From contig NZ_BBAI01000005.1 of assembly GCF_001311175.1 (NCBI RefSeq), positions 1 through 64,000 on the forward strand: DNA of 64,000 nucleotides, written 5' to 3'. Of this stretch, positions 9,466-17,983 are shown piece after piece; the first letter of the stretch is position 1; each line of letters starts with the position of its first letter. Below the pieces are notes generated by a model that had not been told where the DNA came from, searched no databases, and saw nothing but the letters and a program-made list of their open reading frames with translations. Both the position numbers and the translations under genes were made by a program. This stretch comes from Lacticaseibacillus pantheris DSM 15945 = JCM 12539 = NBRC 106106. Lineage in GTDB: Bacteria > Bacillota > Bacilli > Lactobacillales > Lactobacillaceae.

Positions 9466-11037
9466 ATGGATAATGGTACAAATAAACATCCTCACCGCTG
9501 GTTGGCCCTAACGGCAATGAGCTTAGGCACGTTCATGGGGCTACTTGACGTCACGGTTGTTAATGTCGCGTTGCCGACCATGGTGCGGCAGTTTAACACA
9601 ACGTTTACGAGTCTACAGTGGGTATTGAACGCGTACACCTTGGTTTATGCGGTCTCACTAATGATTATGTCTAAATTGGGGGATATGTACGGACGCAAGA
9701 AAATATTTTTGGGTTCGCTCATTCTATTTGTCGTTGCGTCCGCTGTTAACGGGATGGCACCAAGTTTATTGGTCCTCGATATCGGTCGTGGCGTGCAGGC
9801 CATCGGGGGTGCGGGGATGAACTCGCTCGCCATGGCGCTGGTGGCGTCAAACTTTGAGGGGCGCCAGCGCGGTACCGCTTTGGGTATTCTGGGGTCGGTC
9901 ATTGGGATATCCTCAGCTTCGGGACCGTTAATCGGGGGCTATTTAGTTGAACACTTTGGCTGGCCATCGATTTTCTACGTTAACGTTCCTGTGGGCATCA
10001 TTACGGTCATCATGACCATCATTTTTGTGCAGGAAACGCCGAGTTACGGTAAAAACGAACGCGTTGATCTATGGGGGATGGTATTGTCAGCCGCCGGTTT
10101 GTTTAGCCTAATCTACGGGTTGATTACCAAGGAATCCCATCCGCACTGGTCGTGGCTGGAACTTCAGGTTAGTGGCTGGTTGGTTGCCGGTCTAGTGTTG
10201 CTCGTGATTTTTGTGGTGGTTGAGAGTCGTTTGGAACAACCGATGATGAACGTGGCGTTCTTCAAGAAGCCGCATTTTATCGGTACGGTGGTCGTGGCCT
10301 TCGCTTTGGGGGCGGGTATATACTCGTTCAACACGTTCCTGACCGCATTGATGCAGAACTACATTGGTTATTCGGCGTTTGATACCGGAGTGCGTCAGTT
10401 GACCATCAGTATCTGGTCCCTAATTCTGGGACCACTAACGGGTATCTTAGGGGCAAAGTTCCCCAAGAAGCGGCTGATTGGGTTCAGTCTGCTAGTGGGG
10501 GCGATGGGCTTCCTGGTGATTGCGAACGCTGTTGGTCCGCAGGTCAGCTTTGCCAACCTGTGGCCGGGGATGATTCTAATTGGGATTACCAATGGTATGG
10601 TTAACCCGCTACTGAATACCGCGGGCATGGAGGGCGTCGCTCCGCAAGAAATGGGGATGGCGTCGGGGCTGCTCAACGTCTTTCGCCAATTAGGTACCAC
10701 GGTCGGGGTTGTCGGCTTCGGTCTGGTGCAGGACACACGCTACGAGCAGTATCTGAGTGCGCACCTAAGTAGCACTGGTATGCCCGCAAAGATGGCGGAC
10801 GGGATCCATTCGGCCTTGGTGACGGCCGGGCCGTTCTCGGGGCATAGTATTGCGTGGTCCGCACAGCTCGCCAAGACACCCTTTGCCCACGCGGTGCGGC
10901 AGGTGGTGATTCGGGCGTACGACCGGGGGATGTCTGCCGTTGCCCTTTGTGCTGCTGTTGTGGTGGTCATTGGGAGTGTTGCGGCGTTGGCATTGATGCG
11001 GAATCAGGTTTCTGCGGATGCGCAGACTGATGATTAA
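9466..11037 (+). CDS. DHA2-family MFS multidrug efflux transporter
   Basis: Fourteen-helix proton antiporter of the EmrB/QacA class, about 523 residues. It begins after a short hydrophilic tail with SLGTFMGLLDVTVVNVALP (motif D1), then GDMYGRKK (motif A) and SGPLIGGYLVEHFGW (motif C). ATG 9466 follows GAAGGAAAAT. In operon with padR, so expression is probably induced by a toxic substrate released from PadR. No frame break is seen. Confidence 0.92.
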   Translation: MDNGTNKHPHRWLALTAMSLGTFMGLLDVTVVNVALPTMVRQFNTTFTSLQWVLNAYTLVYAVSLMIMSKLGDMYGRKKIFLGSLILFVVASAVNGMAPSLLVLDIGRGVQAIGGAGMNSLAMALVASNFEGRQRGTALGILGSVIGISSASGPLIGGYLVEHFGWPSIFYVNVPVGIITVIMTIIFVQETPSYGKNERVDLWGMVLSAAGLFSLIYGLITKESHPHWSWLELQVSGWLVAGLVLLVIFVVVESRLEQPMMNVAFFKKPHFIGTVVVAFALGAGIYSFNTFLTALMQNYIGYSAFDTGVRQLTISIWSLILGPLTGILGAKFPKKRLIGFSLLVGAMGFLVIANAVGPQVSFANLWPGMILIGITNGMVNPLLNTAGMEGVAPQEMGMASGLLNVFRQLGTTVGVVGFGLVQDTRYEQYLSAHLSSTGMPAKMADGIHSALVTAGPFSGHSIAWSAQLAKTPFAHAVRQVVIRAYDRGMSAVALCAAVVVVIGSVAALALMRNQVSADAQTDD

Positions 11038-11153
11038 CGTGTGGCTGGATGGCGGGCAGGTCAATTGCCTGCTGTGATAAGTCGTTTTACGTTGATAGTT
11101 TCAGGGGCAGCACCTTACTTTGCTGGTTCAATTAGGGGATAACATTAGTATAC

Positions 11154-11167
11154 CGAACGTACGTTCG
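11154..11167. promoter_or_regulatory. Orphan perfect palindrome CGAACGTACGTTCG
   Basis: A 14-bp perfect palindrome in the 330-base gap after the efflux gene. A related partial copy (AACGTACGGTTT) follows about 20 bases on, with TTGACG between. It looks like a TetR-type operator, but no intact gene follows. The next 80 bases carry only a short reading frame with a KARGNLVFNRKNYRK-like tail, perhaps a remnant. Confidence 0.4.
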
Positions 11168-11302
11168 ATTGACGTGTTTAAAAACGTACGGTTTGAATAC
11201 GAATACTGATTTGTTAGTACTTGTCAACGATTCCAGTGGACTCAATTTGCAAAGGCCCGTGGCAATTTGGTGTTTAACCGGAAAAATTACCGCAAGATGA
11301 TT

Positions 11303-11348
11303 AAAAGCTCCCCAGTTATCGGTTAGGTCTGATAACTGGGGAGCTTTT
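11303..11348. terminator. Bidirectional rho-independent terminator
   Basis: Perfect 18-bp stem, AAAAGCTCCCCAGTTATC pairing with GATAACTGGGGAGCTTTT, with a 10-base loop and A/T runs on both sides. It serves the TMEM175 gene on the minus strand and any transcript from the left. Confidence 0.85.
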
Positions 11349-11368
11349 AATTTGCGTTGGTTGACGCT

Positions 11369-12376
11369 TTAGTGCTGATTTTTACGTGGACGTTGGGGAT
11401 GTTCGTGTGGTTGGCGCCGCTGGTCAAACCAACGTTGCATTCTTTGCGCCATGCGTTGTTCGATTTTCGCCTTTTGTTCCGGCGTCATGTCAGCGAACCG
11501 CTGGTAAAACTGGCGCTGCACGCTAGGATCAACGTTCTGGTCGAGCCACGACGAGACGTTTTGCGGCACGGCACCTTCATCCGCGGTTGGTGGAGTGACT
11601 GGCGTAGCGTCGTCCGGGTTGGCAGTGGTAGCTTGCGCGACTTTGCGGTTACCCGTTTCCGTCGTGTCATCGGTATCCGCCGACTGGCGCGCGTTGCGCC
11701 AAAACTCACGTTGAGCCTTGCGAAAATCGCGGAGGTCGGTCCCAGACAGTTTGGTGAAGTCGCGTTGCTGTTCCTCAGGCAGGGCGGCCACATCGTACAT
11801 TTCCTGGCGCGCGGAACTGTTGAGCAAAAACATGACGACCGGATAGGCCAGGAACACGAACAGTGACAGCTCCGGTTGGATAAACGCCATGATCAGGGCA
11901 GCAAAGCTGAGTCCATCCATAATCAGGTTGCTGTTGCCATAAATCTTCTGGTAGACGTTGCGCATCTCCTTGGCCTCGGTGTATTGCAGGTGGATAATCG
12001 CCTTTGCCAGGTAGCGGAAGAGGATGTTCACCACTAACTGCAGGACACCATAAAGTAGCACCGTGATACGGGTGGTGTTGCTGGCCATCATGTTGGTCAA
12101 CAGCGGCATCAATGATAGTGGCATCAGGAACAGCATGTCCAAAATAATGATGCGGTAGGTCATGGTGCTGATTTCACTGAACGCGGTGCCGTGCTGATAC
12201 CACATGTTGGCGATAAAAATAAAACTGATAAAGTACACGCCCACTGATTTGCCCAACTGCATGTAGTTAGTTAGTGAATCGTGTAGCACCGGGGGGATGT
12301 CCAAAACCATAATGGTAATGATGATGGCGATAATCGCGTCGCTAAAGGCGTCCAGACGGTTTTTGAGTTTTTCCAT
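11369..12376 (-). CDS. TMEM175-family potassium channel with long C-terminal extension
   Basis: The opening RLDAFSDAIIAIIIT carries the diagnostic Arg and the FSD motif of TMEM175/DUF1211 channels. About six transmembrane helices fill the first 210 residues. Family members are usually near 200 residues; here 335, the extra 125 being hydrophilic, Thr/Asp/Pro-rich, then a Gln/Arg/Met-rich helix (QKAKIEQRMAQRMQRW). Inferred role is potassium leak. ATG 12376 starts directly with the motif. The tail is the unusual part. Confidence 0.85.
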   Translation of the reverse strand: MEKLKNRLDAFSDAIIAIIITIMVLDIPPVLHDSLTNYMQLGKSVGVYFISFIFIANMWYQHGTAFSEISTMTYRIIILDMLFLMPLSLMPLLTNMMASNTTRITVLLYGVLQLVVNILFRYLAKAIIHLQYTEAKEMRNVYQKIYGNSNLIMDGLSFAALIMAFIQPELSLFVFLAYPVVMFLLNSSARQEMYDVAALPEEQQRDFTKLSGTDLRDFRKAQREFWRNARQSADTDDTTETGNRKVAQATTANPDDATPVTPPTADEGAVPQNVSSWLDQNVDPSVQRQFYQRFADMTPEQKAKIEQRMAQRMQRWFDQRRQPHEHPQRPRKNQH

Positions 12377-12503
12377 CGTGTGACCTCGTATTTACTTAAT
12401 GGTGTTATTTTAGGCGTAAATGGGGGGATGTACAAGTGAGCGATGGCTATTTGGTAATGCACTAAAGTAGAAAGCAAGGATATAGCGAGATTACTGGGTG
12501 GGT

Positions 12504-12525
12504 ACGTGTCTAATTAATGACACGT
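12504..12525. promoter_or_regulatory. Inverted repeat upstream of hicAB
   Basis: ACGTGTC and GACACGT flank TAATTAAT, followed by another CACGTG at 12533-12538. It lies about 45 bases before hicA. HicB antitoxins commonly bind palindromes in their own promoter, so this is a candidate autoregulatory operator. Confidence 0.5.
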
Positions 12526-12567
12526 GTAAAGGCACGTGCTAAAATTCATTGAGGAGAGTTTTGCCAA

Positions 12568-12750
12568 TTGGACTCACGCAGGTTAATTAAGATGCTGAAA
12601 AGTAAAGGCTGGTACGAGGATTATTCTACGGGTAATCACCGTTACTTTAAGCATCCGTCTCTTCCAAGCAAGGTGACAGTGCCCCATCCGCGAAAAGATA
12701 TTCCCAAGGGTACTTTGAATACGATTTTGAAGCAGGTACATTTGCGTTAA
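12568..12750 (+). CDS. hicA: HicA-family toxin
   Basis: Sixty-residue basic protein with the HicA pattern SRRLIKMLKSKGW near the start, then GNHRYFKHP (the catalytic His region) and VTVPHPRKDIPKGTLNTILKQ. Family members are mRNA interferases with a double-stranded RNA-binding fold. The start is TTG 12568, about 10 bases after GAGGAGAG. The hicB antitoxin gene follows after 30 bases. Toxin first, antitoxin second is the usual order. Confidence 0.88.
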   Translation: MDSRRLIKMLKSKGWYEDYSTGNHRYFKHPSLPSKVTVPHPRKDIPKGTLNTILKQVHLR

Positions 12751-12780
12751 CGTAGTCAAAGAGGAAGGAAGAATTTCTAA

Positions 12781-13174
12781 TGCGATGTATATACTTTGCG
12801 GATTTTGTTAAGAACGAACAGGGCCAGTTTGAAGTTACGTTTCCTGATTTGGCGCCAATGTGGCCACATACGGTAATAACCTTGCGGAGGCGTTGCATAT
12901 GGCCAACGACGCGTTGAGCGGTTACCTGGTTGTGATGGAGGACGATGGCGATCGGTTACCACCAGCGAGCGATGCTGAAACACTGCTGCCCGCGGCTCAG
13001 GGTCTACTCGTGCCAATTGAAGTGGATACGCGAATTACCCGTGAACGTGATGCAAATCGGAGCGTGAAGAAGACACTCACGATTCCGGCATACCTCAACG
13101 ATTTGGGGATGGAGCAAAAGATCAACTTTTCGCTCACGTTGACCGAAGCACTGAAGGAGCGGCTGCTGGGGTGA
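12781..13174 (+). CDS. hicB: HicB-family antitoxin, frameshifted
   Basis: The N-terminal part (from ATG 12781) has GQFEVTFPDLAP, the HicB partial RNase H fold. The frame breaks near 12857, where one missing A (CCAATGTGG to CCAAATGTGG) joins it to ATYGNNLAEALHMANDALSGYL and the long tail with TLTIPAYLNDLG, an Arc/HTH-like DNA-binding segment. The repaired length of about 131 residues is normal. It neutralises HicA and should autoregulate at 12504-12525. Confidence 0.85.
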
Positions 13175-13245
13175 GCAGATAGACCCAAAGTGGTGGTGTT
13201 GTTTTCCACCCATGAAAACAATTTCAAAATCATTGGTATACACCC

Positions 13246-13294
13246 TTGCATTCGCTTACAAAAAGTGTAAAATAGTGTCTTGTAAACGTTTTTA
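13246..13294 (+). promoter_or_regulatory. Promoter with overlapping cre-like box
   Basis: TTGCAT at 13246-13251 and TAAAAT at 13268-13273 are separated by 16 bases. At the expected start point is TGTAAACGTTTTTA (13281-13294), which fits the catabolite-response consensus at 13 of 14 positions. Together they predict strong, CcpA-sensitive transcription into the 80-base unit that follows. Confidence 0.6.
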
Positions 13295-13362
13295 AACAGA
13301 CAAACAAGTTTTGCTGACGCATCATGAGGACTCCCTGTTCACCGGCTGGGGGCCCTTTTTTT
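13280..13362 (+). ncRNA. Putative small RNA or attenuated leader
   Basis: A promoter is followed after about 50 bases by a terminator-like hairpin: GGACTCCC (13328-13335) pairs with GGGGGCCC (13348-13355) with one mismatch, then seven T. No gene with a ribosome binding site lies within the transcript or just after it; the next gene is on the other strand. It may be a free small RNA of about 83 bases or the leader of a lost gene. I do not recognise a known RNA family. Confidence 0.45.
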
Positions 13363-13409
13363 GTTACCGTACAGTTTCTAACCGCGAGCCTCCACTATCT
13401 ACAAAAAAA

Positions 13410-13438
13410 GGCGCCACAACCACCAAGGTTGTAGCGCC
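13410..13438 (-). terminator. Terminator of the PPOX-family gene
   Basis: Stem GGCGCCACAACC / GGTTGTAGCGCC with a 5-base loop and one mismatched pair. Read on the minus strand it is followed by a T run (A run at 13403-13409). Confidence 0.8.
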
Positions 13439-13456
13439 GCTTTGTATCCTCAAAGC

Positions 13457-13855
13457 TTATGCGAGCTGTACGCCTGCTTCCAGCGTATTATCCAATTTGT
13501 AGATGCGCTCGATGTCGATGATCACCACGGCAGCACGTGGGAACCGTTCAAAGATTTTGGTTTTACCCAGAATGTCGTTGGCTAGGTCGTCGCCCTCGTG
13601 AATGTGTGCCGTACCCTCAAACCGGAAGCCCTTCTGCGCGTCGCGATCGACTACCGCTACCGCCGCCATGTGGTTATTGGTGAGGTTGTCGAATGCCTGG
13701 CGGAAGGTGTGCTCAAAGTAGATTAAGTGTGAATCGTCGTAGACGTGCAACGAACCCTTAGGGCCAACCTGGGGCTTGCCGTCCACACCGGTAGTTGCGA
13801 GGAAGGACAGCTGAGTGCCCAGCATGTTTTTCATGTCTTCTGTAAGATTTGCCAT
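13457..13855 (-). CDS. Pyridoxamine 5'-phosphate oxidase-fold protein
   Basis: Split-barrel flavin-binding family, 132 residues, intact. The opening LSFLATTGVDGKPQVGPKGS and the central IYFEHTFRQAFDNL match the FMN-binding barrel. Such proteins reduce or bind flavin or F420-like cofactors, and substrate is not predictable. Monocistronic with its own terminator. Confidence 0.8.
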   Translation of the reverse strand: MANLTEDMKNMLGTQLSFLATTGVDGKPQVGPKGSLHVYDDSHLIYFEHTFRQAFDNLTNNHMAAVAVVDRDAQKGFRFEGTAHIHEGDDLANDILGKTKIFERFPRAAVVIIDIERIYKLDNTLEAGVQLA

Positions 13856-13997
13856 TTTGAAAATCTCCCATCTGCAGTTTTAGTGTACATCTGCTTATCT
13901 TTAGTAAGCATATCGTTGGGCGGTGACTTTGTCAATCTTATGGCGTAATCAAAATGCAATTAACCGTCCGACGCGTCAATTATTGCAAGCAACAATA

Positions 13998-15422
13998 CTA
14001 CTTTGCGTCCGTCGACATTCCCCGGCCGCGCATGCGGCGCACCCGAATGAGGACCACCACGAGTCCTAGGGCCGACAGCACGGTGCTGCCCCAGAAGACG
14101 TTGGCGAATGCACCTAGGAAGTTGCCGGTCTGCGGCGTGATGCGCGCCACGCCGGGCAGCTGTGCGAACAGGATGACGGCACCAAACGTCATGCCGACAG
14201 TCATCCCCAGCGTCCGTGCAAAGGAGTTCAGGGAGCCAGCCACACCACCCAACGTCCGCGGTACCGTGTCCATCGTCAGCGCGTTGTTCGGCGACAGGAA
14301 CGCGCCCATGCCCACACCGTTTAGGATGATCGGCCACAGGATGGCCCACCAGTTATTCGTGGGTGGATACAGCGCGTATCCGGCCTGAGACACAATCAGC
14401 ACAATCAATCCCACCAGCGTCAGCCAGTAACGGTTCCAGTGGTCTGCGAGGTAGCCCGCGATGGGCGTTACCAGCAACATCGTCGCGCTTTGGCCCATCA
14501 TGATGATGCCGCTGAGGAAGGGGCTGACACCCAGGAAACTTTGCAGGTAGAACGGTAGGAGGATGTTCGACACCGCGTTCACCAACATCACGATGAGCAG
14601 CGTACCAACCGAGATTAGGTAGTCCGGGTTGTGCAGAAGCTGCGGGTCAATCCACGGCGACTTTGCGTGGTCATCCTGCATGAACGAGAACACCGTCAAA
14701 ACGGCCCCAATTGCCATGCCAATCCAGGCGACCACGCGCCAGCCCGGTGCTTGGACCATGGCACCACCAACAAAGAAGAAGATGATGCCGGCAGTGAAAA
14801 GGTTCTGCCCGGTCCAGTTGGCGGTGCCCCAAATGGTCCGTAGCCGGTCGCGTTGCGGAATCTGCGGCTGGAGCACGCGCCAACCAATCAGCAGAATGAC
14901 CGCGCCAAGCGGAACGTTCATCAGGTAAATCCAGCGCCAGGACAGCGCGCTAATGAGCAGCCCACCCACGGCCGGTCCCGAGATAGAGCCCACCGATGTG
15001 AACATCGAAATGGCGGCTAAGGCTTCGGCACGGGTGGAGCTCGGGAAGTTATCACTCACGATGCCCATCCCGTTTGCCATGGTCATGGCAATCCCGACAG
15101 CCTGAATCACCCGGCCGATCAGCAGAATGATGAAGTCTGGTGCGAGTCCCGCAATCAGCGATCCAACGACGAAAATGACGCCGCCGGCAAAGAAGACACT
15201 GCGCTTGGACAGCAGGTCACCGATATGACCGAACATCACCAGCAAAATGGTACTGGTAACCAACCCAATAGTGACCGCCCAGGTTGCGATGCTGTTACTG
15301 ATGCCAAAGTCGCGGGAGAGCACGGGCAACGCGAGCGTCAGGCTGGAGCCCGACAAACTGGTGAGCAGGGAAATGAGCCCCAACACCATCACGGTTTGCC
15401 ACTGCGATTTATTCTTCTGCAT
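13998..15422 (-). CDS. DHA2-family MFS transporter
   Basis: Second 14-helix EmrB-like exporter, 475 residues, intact. Motif A-like GHIGDLLSKRSVFF and motif C SGPAVGGLLISALSWRW are visible. ATG 15422 (MQKNKSQWQ) has GGAGGTGGG upstream and is preferred over the slightly longer frame. No adjacent regulator is seen. It shares little sequence with the transporter at 9466, so the two are not a recent duplication. Confidence 0.9.
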   Translation of the reverse strand: MQKNKSQWQTVMVLGLISLLTSLSGSSLTLALPVLSRDFGISNSIATWAVTIGLVTSTILLVMFGHIGDLLSKRSVFFAGGVIFVVGSLIAGLAPDFIILLIGRVIQAVGIAMTMANGMGIVSDNFPSSTRAEALAAISMFTSVGSISGPAVGGLLISALSWRWIYLMNVPLGAVILLIGWRVLQPQIPQRDRLRTIWGTANWTGQNLFTAGIIFFFVGGAMVQAPGWRVVAWIGMAIGAVLTVFSFMQDDHAKSPWIDPQLLHNPDYLISVGTLLIVMLVNAVSNILLPFYLQSFLGVSPFLSGIIMMGQSATMLLVTPIAGYLADHWNRYWLTLVGLIVLIVSQAGYALYPPTNNWWAILWPIILNGVGMGAFLSPNNALTMDTVPRTLGGVAGSLNSFARTLGMTVGMTFGAVILFAQLPGVARITPQTGNFLGAFANVFWGSTVLSALGLVVVLIRVRRMRGRGMSTDAK

Positions 15423-15447
15423 TTTACCCACCTCCAAAGTTGATGAT

Positions 15448-16569
15448 TTAATTCTGTGTGGTCTCTAGCTCACTCAGTAAGGCCGCTTGCTGTGGCGGCA
15501 ATTGGCCGTCCGCCATCGGTCCCACGTTGAGCAGCAGGCGTCCCTTTTGCGGGGTCACCTGCTTGATTAACGCCCGTACCTGATCAGCAGTAATGCTGTC
15601 TTCCGGCCGGCTCATGCGGTTGTACCCAAAGCTCTTGTCGATGCCGCGGGTGACCTCAAAGTAGTCGTCGCCACCCTGCCAGTCGGTATTATACTCCAGC
15701 GTGCGGTAATCGTAGTGGGCGGGCGGAATTCCCGCGCCACCTTTGCTTTCGCGACGCTGCAAGTAGCGCGATCCGAGATCAATGGCGGCACGACCGAGCG
15801 GGTTGTGCAACCAGTTAGGGTAACTGTTCCACCGGTCGTTAATCACACCCTGCGGCACGGCCTCGTAGAAGTACGCGAACAGCTCGGGCAGCCGCTTGTC
15901 CGTCGGGTAGCCAATGTCATTCCAGAGGATGTCGGGGTGGTACCGGTCGATCAACTCGTGCCACTGGTCCCAAACGTAATTGAGGTACGTTGGGCTGGTG
16001 TCATAGCCTAGAACAAGGTCGCCCGCATCGCGAATGGGCCGCGTTTGGAACGTCCAGTCGAGCAACGACGAGTAATATACACCGAACCGCATCCCGCGAC
16101 TGCGCACCGCCTGCGCGAGTTGCCCGACGAAGTCAAAGTCGAGGTGGTAATCCGGCCGTTTCGGGTTGCGTACGTTGCTATCGTACATGACAAAGCCGTC
16201 ATGGTGTTTGGTTACGACGACTACATACTGCGCGCCGGCCGCCGCAAACTGGTCGGCCCACGCGTCGACGTCCACGTTACGCGCCGCGGCTTTGAAGTCG
16301 TCCGCCAGGTCCAGATAGGTGCGGTTGCCGTAGCGCTCTTGGTGGTAACGGGTCACCGCGCTCCCGCGTGTGCGCATGCCGTTGAGGTACCACTCGGCGT
16401 ACGGCTGGTTGGCGTACAGGTAGCGGAGCGAATGGTGCTTGACGATGGTACCAAAATCGCCGACGTCGGTGGGGGCAAAGGCGGGAACGGAATACGGGCC
16501 CCAGTGAATGAAAATACCAAAGTCAGTGCGTGTAAACCACTTTGGCAGTGGTGCGTTACGGGTCGTCAT
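15448..16569 (-). CDS. GH29 alpha-L-fucosidase
   Basis: Retaining glycosidase of 373 residues. Landmarks are WFTRTDFGIFIHWGPYSVP at the start, VVVTKHHDGFVMYDS, and PDILWNDIGYP, which carries the catalytic nucleophile Asp. No signal peptide is present, so it acts in the cytosol on imported fucosides. It overlaps the preceding symporter gene by four bases and forms an operon with it and a GH3 enzyme. Confidence 0.93.
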   Translation of the reverse strand: MTTRNAPLPKWFTRTDFGIFIHWGPYSVPAFAPTDVGDFGTIVKHHSLRYLYANQPYAEWYLNGMRTRGSAVTRYHQERYGNRTYLDLADDFKAAARNVDVDAWADQFAAAGAQYVVVVTKHHDGFVMYDSNVRNPKRPDYHLDFDFVGQLAQAVRSRGMRFGVYYSSLLDWTFQTRPIRDAGDLVLGYDTSPTYLNYVWDQWHELIDRYHPDILWNDIGYPTDKRLPELFAYFYEAVPQGVINDRWNSYPNWLHNPLGRAAIDLGSRYLQRRESKGGAGIPPAHYDYRTLEYNTDWQGGDDYFEVTRGIDKSFGYNRMSRPEDSITADQVRALIKQVTPQKGRLLLNVGPMADGQLPPQQAALLSELETTQN

Positions 16570-17981
16570 GTGCGATCACCTCCGTAATGACGGGATATCT
16601 GGGCTTCTGCGGTGGCGCGATCCAGTTTGCCCGCGTTCACATCGGCCATGAGTTGGACGTCATGGTCGTTTAGGTGGTAGCGCGAGTACGGAATCAGCGC
16701 GAGGGCGTAACCAATGCCGGGGATGAGGGTGGCCGTCAGCCACAGTCCCTGCAGGGCGACGGACGACTGGGTGATGTGTTGGTGCGCCAATACGGCGAAG
16801 CTGCTCGCGTGGATCGGGGACCAGTGGAACGCTGCGAGGATGAACAGGCCCAGCGGTTGTGCCAGCGCCGTTAACTTACCAGCGTAGGACTGGATGGCGA
16901 ACGCAATCCCCCGGGCATCGACGCCGGACGTGTAGGTGCCAAATTCCACCACATCGGGCGTGAACGTGAGGTTGAGCGTGAAGACAATCGCCATGGGAAT
17001 CGCCCGTACGGCAACCAGCGCTAGGTACATCGGCAGGCTGGCCCGGCCAAAGAGGTACAGTAGGACGCTGGCGCCGACGAACCCGACGTTGCCCCAGAAG
17101 AAGAGGCGGAACTTATCGACACGCTTGAGGATTCGGCCCATCATGCTGGCAAAGATCAGCATCGGGATGGCAATAATCACCAGGGTGAGGCTGGAAACCA
17201 GCGCGCTGCCGAAGAAGTAGTACGACACGAACAGGTCGACGGCCGCGTACGTGAGTGATACGCCGCTAATGATGAAACCAATGTAGTAGCGGCGCAGGTA
17301 CACGTTTTGTCGCAGGTAGTGCCACATGCCGGCGAGCGAGTATTTCTGCGTGGTGGTGACGGTCTTGACGCGTTCGCGGCCCGCAAAGCTGACGGGGACC
17401 ATCGTGATGAGGATGATCAACGCCACGAGCAGGGCGGCCTGACTAAATGGTAGGCCCACGTTTTCGCTAATCAGGAAGGTGACCATCTGGCTAGTAACAA
17501 AGGTGCCGGCGAGCGCCAACATCCGCCCGCTAGACAGCACGGTGTTCCGTTCGTCCAGGTTGACCGTCATGCGCGTCACGAGGTTGTAGATGGGGATATC
17601 GCTCAGCGTGTACGAAGCGTCCCAGAGAATGTAGGCGAGCACGAACCACAGCATTTTACCCGCTGAACCCATGGCACCGGGGATTTGGAAGAGAATGATG
17701 GTGGCAATGGGGATGGCAAACATGGAGATGCGCAGCCACGGGAGGCTTTGGTGGCCGCTCTTGAAGTGGATGGTGTCAAAGAGGATGCCGAAAATCGTGT
17801 CGTTGACGGCATCCCACAACTTAACGAGGACCATCACAATGGCCACTTGGCCGAGGTCGAGGCCCACCAACATGAGGTAGGTTGTGAGGAAGCCGCTGAG
17901 CATGGAGTTAGCCATGCTTTGACCAAAGAAGTAGCTCCAAATACTGAAGCGTTCTGGTCGGGTAGACTGGTAGTTATTCAT
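16566..17981 (-). CDS. GPH-family (MelB-type) glycoside:cation symporter
   Basis: Twelve-helix transporter of 471 residues. The N-terminal LVKLWDAVNDTIFGILFDT is the cation/sugar-binding motif of the glycoside-pentoside-hexuronide family, and FTPDVVEFGTYTSGVDARG lies in the later part. It is placed between the GH3 and GH29 genes and probably imports a fucosylated or related oligosaccharide. ATG 17981 sits three bases from the corrected GH3 stop. Confidence 0.9.
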   Translation of the reverse strand: MNNYQSTRPERFSIWSYFFGQSMANSMLSGFLTTYLMLVGLDLGQVAIVMVLVKLWDAVNDTIFGILFDTIHFKSGHQSLPWLRISMFAIPIATIILFQIPGAMGSAGKMLWFVLAYILWDASYTLSDIPIYNLVTRMTVNLDERNTVLSSGRMLALAGTFVTSQMVTFLISENVGLPFSQAALLVALIILITMVPVSFAGRERVKTVTTTQKYSLAGMWHYLRQNVYLRRYYIGFIISGVSLTYAAVDLFVSYYFFGSALVSSLTLVIIAIPMLIFASMMGRILKRVDKFRLFFWGNVGFVGASVLLYLFGRASLPMYLALVAVRAIPMAIVFTLNLTFTPDVVEFGTYTSGVDARGIAFAIQSYAGKLTALAQPLGLFILAAFHWSPIHASSFAVLAHQHITQSSVALQGLWLTATLIPGIGYALALIPYSRYHLNDHDVQLMADVNAGKLDRATAEAQISRHYGGDRT

Positions 17982-17983
17982 GG

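Noticed and set aside
11357-11866. 169-codon plus-strand frame opposite the TMEM175 tail
   Set aside because: Overlaps a convincing minus-strand gene and has no start signal or family features.
13311-13502. 63-codon frame starting in the putative small RNA
   Set aside because: It runs through the terminator and into the opposite-strand gene; no ribosome binding site.
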